Source: an uncultured Clostridia bacterium
Lineage (GTDB): Bacteria > Bacillota > Clostridia > Oscillospirales > Acutalibacteraceae
Reading direction: 5' to 3'
Assembly: GCA_946186535.1 (NCBI GenBank)
Contig: CAMHNT010000053.1
Coordinates: 1 to 11,057, forward strand
DNA length: 11,057 nt
The position numbers were made by a program, and so were the translations under genes. The notes under the pieces were generated by a model. That model was not told where the DNA came from and made no database searches. It saw nothing but the letters and a program-made list of their open reading frames with translations. Position 1 is the first letter of the stretch, and the number at the start of each line of letters is the position of its first letter. Below, one piece after another: positions 1 through 6,017 of the stretch.

Positions 1-193
1 GAACATCAAGCGGAGTTTCACCCTCCTTTACCTTATTTACTCTGTAAATACCTGCATCAAGGCCCTTAAACTCAAGAACTCTCGTGAGCCATTTCGGAGT
101 AAGCGCTCCGTACTGTGGTTTTGTTTTTGTTACGTCCGCCAGATTATAAGCGGCGTTCTTGCCTAATGCGACAATTTTTTCTTCCTTTGACAT
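1..193 (-). CDS. Family 2 (SrpI-like) encapsulin shell protein, N-terminal 64 residues, cut by window edge
   Basis: The start codon is ATG at 193-191, with GGAGGA seven bases upstream; the frame stays open to base 1. The visible residues include NAAYNLADVTKTKP, then LTPKWLTRVL and AGIYRVNKV. This layout (an alanine-rich helix, a TKTxPQ segment, TPxWLxxxL and GxYRVN) is how I remember the N-terminus of family 2 encapsulins such as Synechococcus SrpI, which have an HK97-type phage capsid fold and assemble into a nanocompartment. Family 2A members are known to package a cysteine desulfurase and to sit with cysteine and sulfur genes, which fits the four genes transcribed ahead of it here. It is the last visible gene of the operon, 61 bases after the E1/rhodanese fusion. 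The capsid core and any cargo gene lie beyond the window. The identification rests on 64 residues recalled from memory, so it is likely but not certain. Confidence 0.72.
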   Translation of the reverse strand, partial: MSKEEKIVALGKNAAYNLADVTKTKPQYGALTPKWLTRVLEFKGLDAGIYRVNKVKEGETPLDV

Positions 194-223
194 AAAATAT
201 TCCTCCGTTTGGATTTAATTTAT

Positions 224-239
224 CGGTAAAAAATTACCG
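224..239. repeat. Perfect 6-bp hairpin between fusion gene and encapsulin
   Basis: CGGTAA at 224-229 and TTACCG at 234-239 form a perfect stem with a four-base loop in the 61-base gap between the fusion gene stop (255) and the encapsulin start (193). No U-run follows the stem in the direction of transcription, so it does not look like a complete terminator. It could be an attenuator, an RNA processing site or a stabilising 5' structure for the encapsulin message. Confidence 0.45.
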
Positions 240-254
240 GATATTATATATGTA

Positions 255-1715
255 TCAATACTGTGGGAAAGATTTGTCAACATCTCTCGCCCACGCATTT
301 GTACCGTTTTTAAGATTATACATTTTTCCCTCATAGCCTGCTTCCCTGAGTGTTTTAACAGCAAGAATGCTTCTGAGTCCCTCCTTGCATATAAAGACCG
401 TATCGATCTCAGGATCCAGCTCGTTCTGACGTCTTTCAAGCTGACCGATCGGAATTACCTTTGCGTCGGGGAATTTTGCAATGGCTCTTTCATGTGGTTC
501 ACGAACATCGACTATCGTAATTTTTTCTCCTTCGTCAAGTCTTCGTTTCAGTTCCTTTGCTTCAATTGATTCAACCGGTTCTTCATCTTCCTCTTCTGTT
601 TTCAGTCCGCAGAAATCTTCGTAATCATATTCTACAAGTTCTTTTATAACAGGATTTTTTCCGCACACAGGACACTCCGGGTCTTTGTGGATTTTAAGCT
701 CTCTCCACTTCATATGCCAGGAGTCGAAATTAACAAGTCTTCCTATCAGAGGTTCTCCTCCGCCGACAATAAGCTTGATTACTTCGTTCGCCTGAATTGT
801 ACCGATAATTCCCGGAAGAACTCCGACTACTCCGCCCATGGCGCACGACGGCACGAGTCCCGGCGGCGGCGGTGACGGATACATACATCTGTAGCACGGT
901 CCCTCCTTGCTGTAATATACAGTTGTTTGACCCTCAAACTGATACATCGCTCCAAAAACATTAGGCTTTCCGAGAAGCACACAGGCGTCGTTGACAAGAT
1001 AACGTGTCTGATAATTATCGCTTGCATCCGCAACAACATCATATTCCTCAATTATGTCAAGAGCGTTTTCCTTGGTGAGTCTGTAATTATATGTTTCAAC
1101 TTTAACAAGCGGATTAATCTGTCTGATACTGTCCTTTGCCGAAGCCACCTTCGGTCTTCCTATATCTCTCGAACCGTGTATAACCTGCCTCTGAAGATTT
1201 GATTCTTCGACCTCGTCAAAATCAATAAGACCTATCGTTCCGACGCCTGCCGCTGCAAGGTACTGTGCCAACGGCGCGCCGAGACCTCCGAGACCTACTA
1301 TCAGGACCTTCGCCGCTTTCAGTCTTTTCTGACCCTTGACGCCCACTTCCTTCAGAAGCAAATGACGGGAATATCTCTGGATTTCATCGTTGCTCAGCTT
1401 TTCACCTTTGACGTCATCGCCAAGCACACTTTCCCTCTCAGAGCCTCCTGCGATCGCAGGAATAAGCATAACTTCATCACCGTCTTTAACGGGAGTATCC
1501 CAATGCTGAAGATTTTTTATATTGTCCGAATTTACAAAGACATTGATAAAAGCTCTCAGTTCACCGTTTTCATCATACAGCGCTTTTTTTGTTTCGGGAT
1601 ATTCGTCCGCAAGCGACTGTATGATCTCCCTTGCTGTTGTTCCCTCCAACTCAAGCTCCGACTGCTGGTTTGTAAACAGCCGCAAGGTCGTTGGAATTAA
1701 TACTTTGACTGCCAT
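255..1715 (-). CDS. CysO-like sulfur carrier / MoeB-type E1 / rhodanese three-domain fusion
   Basis: This 486-residue cytoplasmic protein has three domains. Residues 1-91 are a ubiquitin-fold sulfur carrier ending IPAIAGG, closely resembling mycobacterial CysO (IPT near the start, AGG at the end). Residues about 105-350 are a MoeB/MoeZ adenylyltransferase with the nucleotide loop GLGGLG (141-146), zinc cysteine pairs C274/C277 and C348/C351, and VPSC with C291 as the likely acyl-transfer cysteine. After an acidic linker (EEEDEE, about 374-379), residues 383-486 are a rhodanese with active-site loop CKEGLRS (C443). MoeZ-type proteins adenylate the carrier Gly-Gly and load sulfur as a thiocarboxylate. 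Here the Gly-Gly (90-91) is internal, followed by SERES, so it needs cleavage or the carrier domain is structural. The JAMM peptidase gene ends three bases upstream. CysM next door argues for cysteine rather than thiamine or molybdopterin synthesis. Confidence 0.9.
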   Translation of the reverse strand: MAVKVLIPTTLRLFTNQQSELELEGTTAREIIQSLADEYPETKKALYDENGELRAFINVFVNSDNIKNLQHWDTPVKDGDEVMLIPAIAGGSERESVLGDDVKGEKLSNDEIQRYSRHLLLKEVGVKGQKRLKAAKVLIVGLGGLGAPLAQYLAAAGVGTIGLIDFDEVEESNLQRQVIHGSRDIGRPKVASAKDSIRQINPLVKVETYNYRLTKENALDIIEEYDVVADASDNYQTRYLVNDACVLLGKPNVFGAMYQFEGQTTVYYSKEGPCYRCMYPSPPPPGLVPSCAMGGVVGVLPGIIGTIQANEVIKLIVGGGEPLIGRLVNFDSWHMKWRELKIHKDPECPVCGKNPVIKELVEYDYEDFCGLKTEEEDEEPVESIEAKELKRRLDEGEKITIVDVREPHERAIAKFPDAKVIPIGQLERRQNELDPEIDTVFICKEGLRSILAVKTLREAGYEGKMYNLKNGTNAWARDVDKSFPQY

Positions 1716-1718
1716 ACA

Positions 1719-2162
1719 TTAAAATTCTCCTTCATTATCTCTAACTATCTGCTCCGCAATAAATTTTATATATCCCGATTCTCTGTCAAGCTCATGACAG
1801 GTAATCTCTGTTGCTTTGCCTTTTATAACCGAAACAATTATATAGCTGTAAACAGGCAGCGCATGCTCACGGTCATACTCGGACGGTACAGCCCTGCAAT
1901 CAGGGTGGGAATGATATATACCTATAATTTCGAATTTGTTTTTTCTGGCATACAGCTCCGCTTTCAGCATAGTATCCGCAGATATATTAAATCTATGATA
2001 TTTTTCATTATCATTGAAAGAATTCTCTTCAGCCCGGATACTTACGGCTTTTTTTATGTTATCTGACAAATATCCGAAAATAAAACCACAGCATTCATTC
2101 GGATAGGATTTTTCTGCATGGACTTTAATCTGTGAGATAAGATTTTCCGAAATATAAATCAT
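1719..2162 (-). CDS. JAMM/MPN metallopeptidase, Mec+/QbsD type
   Basis: The protein has 147 residues from ATG at 2162-2160. A GTG at 2171 would add three residues, but it overlaps the ribosome binding site GGAGTG (2174-2169), which is ideally placed for the ATG, so I take the ATG. Counted from the ATG, the complete zinc signature is present: Glu23 (NECCG), HSH at 84-86, Ser94 and Asp97 in PSEYD. This is the single-domain bacterial JAB/JAMM family. Known relatives beside sulfur carriers are M. tuberculosis Mec+, which releases cysteine from the CysO C-terminus, and Pseudomonas QbsD, which trims residues after the Gly-Gly of QbsE. The cysM stop lies one base upstream of the start and the fusion gene begins three bases after the end, so all three are probably translationally coupled. 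Its likely substrate is the carrier domain of the next gene (inference). Confidence 0.88.
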   Translation of the reverse strand: MIYISENLISQIKVHAEKSYPNECCGFIFGYLSDNIKKAVSIRAEENSFNDNEKYHRFNISADTMLKAELYARKNKFEIIGIYHSHPDCRAVPSEYDREHALPVYSYIIVSVIKGKATEITCHELDRESGYIKFIAEQIVRDNEGEF

Positions 2163-2163
2163 A

Positions 2164-3060
2164 TCAATCACTCCATACCGATTCCGAAAGATAACGTGAA
2201 CCGTTGTCGCACAGCACCGTTACAATAACGGAATTATCCGGAACGTTCTCAGCTATTCTGACCGCTGCCGCAACATTTGCACCTGAACTTATTCCGACAA
2301 ACAAACCCTCTTTTCTTGTGATCTGTTTTGTATATTCATAAGCCGTTTCGGTGGATATTTCAACACTTCCGTCAGAAATTGATTTATCATAAAAACCGTT
2401 AGCCAACAAATTCGATTTATATTTTATTCCCTCGATTCCGTGAAAAGGAGAATCGGGAGTCATATTATAGCATTTTATGCTGCTGTTGTATTCCTTCAGC
2501 TTTTTGGTACACCCCACAAATGTACCCGAAGTTCCCGTGCCTGCCACAAAGTGAGTGATCGCACCGTTCGTCTGATCAATGATTTCATCCGCCGTACCAT
2601 GATAATGTGCAAGCCAATTCTGATCGTTTGTGTACTGATTCGGATAGAAATATTTATCCCGGTTTTTTTCAACTTCACTCATAACTTCATTATAGGCTCC
2701 GTCTATACCCTCAAGCGGCGAAGTCAGAACCAATTCGGCACCGTACGCCTGCATAATCTGCCGTCTTTCCGATGTAACATTAGACGGCATAAACAGTTTT
2801 ACTCTGAAACCGAGAGCAGCTCCGATCATCGCATATGCAATACCTGTATTTCCGCTGGTAGCATCAATTATAGTTTTTTCTTTAGTCAATAATCCTTTTT
2901 TTATTCCGTCGGCGATCATCGCCTTAGCGGCTCTGTCTTTCACAGAACCGCTTATATTCATAAATTCCCCCTTGGCAAATATTCTCACGTTGCGCTGAGT
3001 ATTCCCAAAGCTTTTAAGTTCAAACAGCGGAGTTTTCACCAAGGTATCCAATATATTCAT
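2164..3060 (-). CDS. cysM: Cysteine synthase, CysM type (PLP-dependent)
   Basis: The protein has 298 residues from ATG at 3060, preceded by AGGTGG (3071-3066) with a five-base gap; an in-frame GTG at 3069 would sit inside that ribosome binding site. It is a fold type II PLP enzyme: the cofactor lysine is K41 in SGSVKDR, the substrate loop is TSGNTG (68-73), and the phosphate-binding loop is GTGTSGT (174-180). The C-terminal motif CDNGSRYLSE differs from the PDSGDRYYST of its CysK neighbour, and with HGIEG near 207-211 suggests a CysM-like class. CysM of M. tuberculosis uses O-phosphoserine and CysO thiocarboxylate as sulfur donor; the JAMM and carrier/E1 genes immediately downstream support that role here, though the acceptor substrate cannot be read from sequence. 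The stop is one base before the JAMM start. Cystathionine beta-synthase-like activity is an alternative. Confidence 0.85.
   Translation of the reverse strand: MNILDTLVKTPLFELKSFGNTQRNVRIFAKGEFMNISGSVKDRAAKAMIADGIKKGLLTKEKTIIDATSGNTGIAYAMIGAALGFRVKLFMPSNVTSERRQIMQAYGAELVLTSPLEGIDGAYNEVMSEVEKNRDKYFYPNQYTNDQNWLAHYHGTADEIIDQTNGAITHFVAGTGTSGTFVGCTKKLKEYNSSIKCYNMTPDSPFHGIEGIKYKSNLLANGFYDKSISDGSVEISTETAYEYTKQITRKEGLFVGISSGANVAAAVRIAENVPDNSVIVTVLCDNGSRYLSESVWSD
2169..2174 (-). promoter_or_regulatory. Ribosome binding site that decides the JAMM start
   Basis: GGAGTG on the minus strand, six bases before ATG 2162-2160. It overlaps the upstream GTG at 2171, which is therefore unlikely to be the start. 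Confidence 0.7.
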
Positions 3061-3065
3061 TCTTA

Positions 3066-3071
3066 CCACCT
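3066..3071 (-). promoter_or_regulatory. Ribosome binding site that decides the cysM start
   Basis: AGGTGG on the minus strand, five bases before ATG 3060-3058. The GTG at 3069 falls inside it. Confidence 0.65.
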
Positions 3072-3109
3072 CTTTCTTTTGTGCTTGAAAAACAATGGCA
3101 GCGGAACAG

Positions 3110-3133
3110 ATTAAAATATTAAAATATTAAAAT
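3110..3133. repeat. Three tandem copies of an AT-rich 8-mer
   Basis: The plus strand reads ATTAAAAT three times without a mismatch, in the 97-base gap between the two cysteine synthase genes. Such short tandem units can change copy number. Here the repeat is about 50 bases ahead of the cysM start, too far to act directly on the ribosome binding site. Confidence 0.7.
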
Positions 3134-3157
3134 TATGCATGAAAATATCGGAATCAT

Positions 3158-4090
3158 TTAAAATTTGAAAAGAGATGTAGAATAATATCTGTCACCGCTG
3201 TCGGGCAGTAAAACAACGATCGTCTTTCCTTTGTTTTCCGGACGCTTTGCGATTTCAAGAGCCGCACTGAGCGCCGCACCCGAGGATATTCCTACAAGCA
3301 CGCCTTCCTCTCTTGCAACAAGCTGTGCGGTTTTAAAAGCGGCTTCGTTTGATACTTTAATAATTTCATCATAAATGTCAACATTGAGAGTATCCGGAAC
3401 AAATCCTGCGCCAATACCCTGGATTTTATGAGGACCAGGTCTTCCTTCCGAAAGCACTGGAGAACTCTCCGGCTCAACTGCAACAATCTTAATGTCACGG
3501 TTTCTTGATTTAAGGTATTCACCGACACCCGTAACCGTTCCTCCCGTACCGACGCCTGCAACGAAGAAATCAACCTTTCCGTCAGTATCATTCCAGATTT
3601 CGGGGCCTGTGGTCTGTCTGTGAGCTTCAGGATTGGCAGGATTTTCAAACTGCGACGGAATAAAGCTGTTCCTGTACTCTTTCGCAAGCTCCTCGGCCTT
3701 TGCGATAGCGCCTTTCATACCCTTTGAACCCTCGGTCAGAACAATCTCGGCACCATAAGCTTTCAGAATATTTCTTCTTTCAATACTCATTGTATCGGGC
3801 ATCGTAAGAATCACCTTATAGTCCTTGGCTGCCGCAATTGCAGCAAGTCCTATTCCTGTGTTTCCCGAAGTAGGTTCGATGATAACCGTGTCGTGATTAA
3901 TGAGACCTCTGTTCTCGGCGTCCTCAATCATGGACTTGGCGATTCTGTCCTTAACGCTTCCTGCCGGATTGAAGTATTCGAGTTTCAGAAGAACGTTTGC
4001 TTCAAGTTTCTCGTTCTTCTCAATGTTTATTGCTTCCATAAGAGGTGTGTTGCCGATTAACTCGGTTGTACCCTTGTATATTTTTGACAT
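3158..4090 (-). CDS. cysK: Cysteine synthase A, O-acetylserine sulfhydrylase
   Basis: This 310-residue protein is of normal family length. It makes L-cysteine from O-acetylserine and sulfide with PLP. The cofactor lysine is K47 in AGSVKDR; the substrate loop is TSGNTG (74-79), the phosphate cradle GTGGT (181-185), the lid motif GPHKIQGIGAGFVP around 219-232, and the C-terminal PDSGDRYYST gives the serine (298) facing the pyridine nitrogen. The GPHKIQGIG signature is typical of classic CysK. The start is ATG at 4090 with a strong AAGGAGGAA (4105-4097). It is the first gene of the minus-strand sulfur operon, behind the promoter at 4169-4197; cysM follows after 97 bases. Having both CysK and CysM types suggests parallel sulfide and protein-thiocarboxylate routes to cysteine. 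Confidence 0.95.
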   Translation of the reverse strand: MSKIYKGTTELIGNTPLMEAINIEKNEKLEANVLLKLEYFNPAGSVKDRIAKSMIEDAENRGLINHDTVIIEPTSGNTGIGLAAIAAAKDYKVILTMPDTMSIERRNILKAYGAEIVLTEGSKGMKGAIAKAEELAKEYRNSFIPSQFENPANPEAHRQTTGPEIWNDTDGKVDFFVAGVGTGGTVTGVGEYLKSRNRDIKIVAVEPESSPVLSEGRPGPHKIQGIGAGFVPDTLNVDIYDEIIKVSNEAAFKTAQLVAREEGVLVGISSGAALSAALEIAKRPENKGKTIVVLLPDSGDRYYSTSLFKF

Positions 4091-4168
4091 AAAAAATTCC
4101 TCCTTAAAATAATGCCGTTACACAAAACCCTGAAAATCTATTTGAATTGTAGACTTTTTTCTTTCATA

Positions 4169-4197
4169 AGTATATGCGAAATTTTTCATAATGTAAA
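4169..4197 (-). promoter_or_regulatory. Sigma-A-like promoter of the sulfur operon
   Basis: On the minus strand, -35 TTTACA (4197-4192) and -10 TATACT (4174-4169) are separated by exactly 17 bases. The expected start of transcription is near 4161, giving a leader of about 70 bases before cysK. An imperfect palindrome (4172-4189; TATGC/AAATT/CATA on the plus strand) lies across the spacer and touches the -10, and TATGAAAG recurs at 4168-4161, so a repressor could bind here. Confidence 0.6.
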
Positions 4198-4224
4198 TAT
4201 GAAAAAAATTTATTTTTTTTCATA
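4198..4224. promoter_or_regulatory. 11-bp inverted repeat just upstream of the sulfur operon -35
   Basis: TATGAAAAAAA (4198-4208) and TTTTTTTCATA (4214-4224) form a perfect inverted repeat with a five-base spacer, ending one base before the -35. The half-site TATGAAA recurs on the minus strand at 4190 and 4168, which suggests an operator set. A transcriptional activator site, an UP element, or plain A/T-tract bending are alternatives. Confidence 0.45.
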
Positions 4225-4510
4225 CCAATTCTACACAAAAAGAAAAAATAGATGAAAAAAACTTATTTATCAAAATAAAAGTCTTTTTCATCTCGGATTT
4301 GATTGACAATAAACAGCACCGTCAGATTTTTCGGCACAATCTTTGTGCGGTATTGCCTTAAGTCGGGAAGACGATCGCTGATGCCGGAAAATAAATAATG
4401 TCGGCACTTCCTTCGGGGCGCCTTTTGAAAAAAATCGGGCAAAAACTTCGACCGTCCTCTTTTAAACTTCTTTGTGCAATTTTCAAATTTGCTTATTTAT
4501 AGTTATCTGT
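4225..4510. other. Stem-loop-rich intergenic stretch after pdxR
   Basis: No gene is visible. Structures seen: an AT-rich long hairpin with outer arms 4250-4259/4284-4293, which on the minus strand is followed by ATTTTTTC and may be a weak terminator; GCACAA/TTGTGC at 4335-4348 with a three-base loop; and two mutually exclusive stems, 4382-4386 with 4402-4406 and 4403-4407 with 4418-4422 (one G-U pair). TCGGCAC occurs twice, at 4331 and 4401. The region is transcribed on the minus strand only if pdxR reads through. I recognise no known riboswitch or T-box here. Confidence 0.4.
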
Positions 4511-5908
4511 TCAATTCCGAAGACTTTCGGAAATATACTTCATAGCCACATCTAACTTTTCCGTTTCCAGATTTGAATAGTTCAGAATGAAGGTATGCAT
4601 GTTTGTTTTGCCGGTATTCTGATAATATTCCGACAGCGGAACCATATGTATATTTTTTGAAACAAACCGGCTGTACAGTTCCTTGTCGCTCAGTTGCGTT
4701 GTGAAACGAAGAAGGAAATGCAGCCCCGAATCTTTTTCAATCATTTCACAGGAGTCGCATATTTCGCTTTTGTTGATACATTCGAGAATCAAACTCCTCT
4801 GACGTGAATAATACAGTCTCATGCGGTTGATATGCTTTTCAAAATATCCCGACTTTATGAACTGTGCCAGCGTATACTGTTCAAAATTTGAAACAGTGCA
4901 GGAATAAAAAGACAAATTTTCATAAAACCTGTTTGCAAGCTGTACGGGCAAAACCATATAGCTTATTCTTATTGTGGACGCAAGCGATTTTGAAAATGTG
5001 TTCATATAGATAACCTTTTCCCCTACGTCGATACTCTGAAGCGACGGAATCGGTTTTCCATCAAATCGGAATTCACTGTCATAGTCGTCCTCGATTATAT
5101 ATCTTCCATCTTTTTCGTTTGCCCAAGCCAGAAGCTCATAGCGTCTATTCACCGGCATGGTTATTCCCGTAGGAAAATGATGAGTCGGACTGATATGCGC
5201 AATGTCGGCTTTCGTTTCATTCAGCCCGTTCACGGTGATTCCGTGATCGTCTATGTCGGCGAAACTGAAGCAGACCTCATTGATTCCGTATATCTGTGAG
5301 ATTTTCTTGTGACCGGGATTTTCCACACAATATTTCTTATCCCTTCCAAGAAGCTGAATCAGGACTCCGTAAAGATATTCTGTTCCTGCGCCGATTATGA
5401 TTTGGTTCGGATCAACGATCATACCTCGGAACGAACGTAGATGTTTTGCAATTGCGTCACGAAGAAGGAAGATTCCGCCGCCGGGAGAGTTGATCATCAA
5501 TTCTTCATTTCTTTCGGAAATAGTTTCTCTCATGAGCCTCGCCCATACTGAAAAAGGGAAGTTTTTAGGATTCGTCTGATTGTTCGAAAGATCAATAAAA
5601 TAATGGGGAGGTTTGGGAGGCAGACGTATTTCGGATTTCGGTTCAACGGGATTTGTTTTTGAACTGCCGAAAATATCTGAAACATAATATCCCTTTTTTG
5701 TTACTGAATAAACATATCCCTCACTGATTAACTGGTCATATGCATTTTCAATCGTAATGGTACTGACGCCGAGATTTTTTGCGAAGCTGCGTTTTGAGGG
5801 AAGCTGCTCGTTTGGCATGAGTATTCCGGTGTTTATGTCGTTTTTTATACATCTGTAAAGATATTCATAAAGCGCTCCTTCAACGTTATCAAAACTATAT
5901 GTTAGCAT
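4511..5908 (-). CDS. pdxR: PdxR, MocR-type PLP-sensing transcriptional regulator
   Basis: The protein has 465 residues from ATG at 5908, which has AAAGGA (5923-5918) nine bases upstream; an ATG six codons earlier lacks such a site. Residues about 5-77 are a GntR winged helix with typical text (LPSKRSFAKNLGVS, GYVYSVTKKGYYV). The rest is an aminotransferase-like (fold type I) domain with AGTEYL near 174-179, IEDDYDSEFRFDG near 272-284, and the PLP-binding lysine K307 in NTFSKSLA. MocR proteins of this kind sense PLP and control pyridoxine genes; PdxR homologues activate divergent pdxST when PLP is low and repress themselves. It faces pdxS across a 109-base control region, which supports the name. 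It acts as a cytoplasmic DNA-binding dimer. No aminotransferase activity is expected. Confidence 0.93.
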   Translation of the reverse strand: MLTYSFDNVEGALYEYLYRCIKNDINTGILMPNEQLPSKRSFAKNLGVSTITIENAYDQLISEGYVYSVTKKGYYVSDIFGSSKTNPVEPKSEIRLPPKPPHYFIDLSNNQTNPKNFPFSVWARLMRETISERNEELMINSPGGGIFLLRDAIAKHLRSFRGMIVDPNQIIIGAGTEYLYGVLIQLLGRDKKYCVENPGHKKISQIYGINEVCFSFADIDDHGITVNGLNETKADIAHISPTHHFPTGITMPVNRRYELLAWANEKDGRYIIEDDYDSEFRFDGKPIPSLQSIDVGEKVIYMNTFSKSLASTIRISYMVLPVQLANRFYENLSFYSCTVSNFEQYTLAQFIKSGYFEKHINRMRLYYSRQRSLILECINKSEICDSCEMIEKDSGLHFLLRFTTQLSDKELYSRFVSKNIHMVPLSEYYQNTGKTNMHTFILNYSNLETEKLDVAMKYISESLRN

Positions 5909-5938
5909 AAGAATGATTCCTTTCATCTGGCATTTTAA

Positions 5939-5959
5939 AAATATTCATTTTGAATATTT
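5939..5959. promoter_or_regulatory. Perfect 9-bp inverted repeat, candidate PdxR operator
   Basis: AAATATTCA (5939-5947) and TGAATATTT (5951-5959) form a perfect inverted repeat with a three-base spacer in the pdxR/pdxS divergent region. It lies just downstream of the predicted pdxR transcription start and upstream of the pdxS promoter region, which suits a regulator that represses itself and activates pdxST. MocR proteins often bind direct repeats, so AGTGTA at 5963 and 5976 are alternative contacts. Confidence 0.45.
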
Positions 5960-5975
5960 CAAAGTGTACAGATTT

Positions 5976-6004
5976 AGTGTATCATAATACCATGATAAAT
6001 TCAA
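5976..6004 (-). promoter_or_regulatory. Candidate pdxR promoter
   Basis: On the minus strand, -35 TTGAAT (6004-5999) and -10 TACACT (5981-5976) are 17 bases apart. It overlaps the pdxS 5' region. On the plus strand the best pdxS -10 candidates are TATCAT (5980-5985) or CATAAT (5983-5988), without a good -35, as expected for an activator-dependent promoter. Confidence 0.45.
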
Positions 6005-6017
6005 GGAGGATTTTAAA

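Noticed and set aside
255..1715. Reading the fusion gene as thiamine (ThiS-ThiF) or molybdopterin (MoaD-MoeB) biosynthesis
   Set aside because: No other thi or moa gene is in the window; the carrier resembles CysO most closely and the neighbours are cysM and a Mec-type JAMM gene.
2160..2171. GTG start of the JAMM gene at 2171
   Set aside because: The GTG is part of the GGAGTG ribosome binding site that serves the ATG at 2162.
4091..4168. T-box or S-box riboswitch in the cysK leader
   Set aside because: The leader is only about 70 bases and lacks the conserved T-box sequence or SAM-aptamer stems and a terminator.
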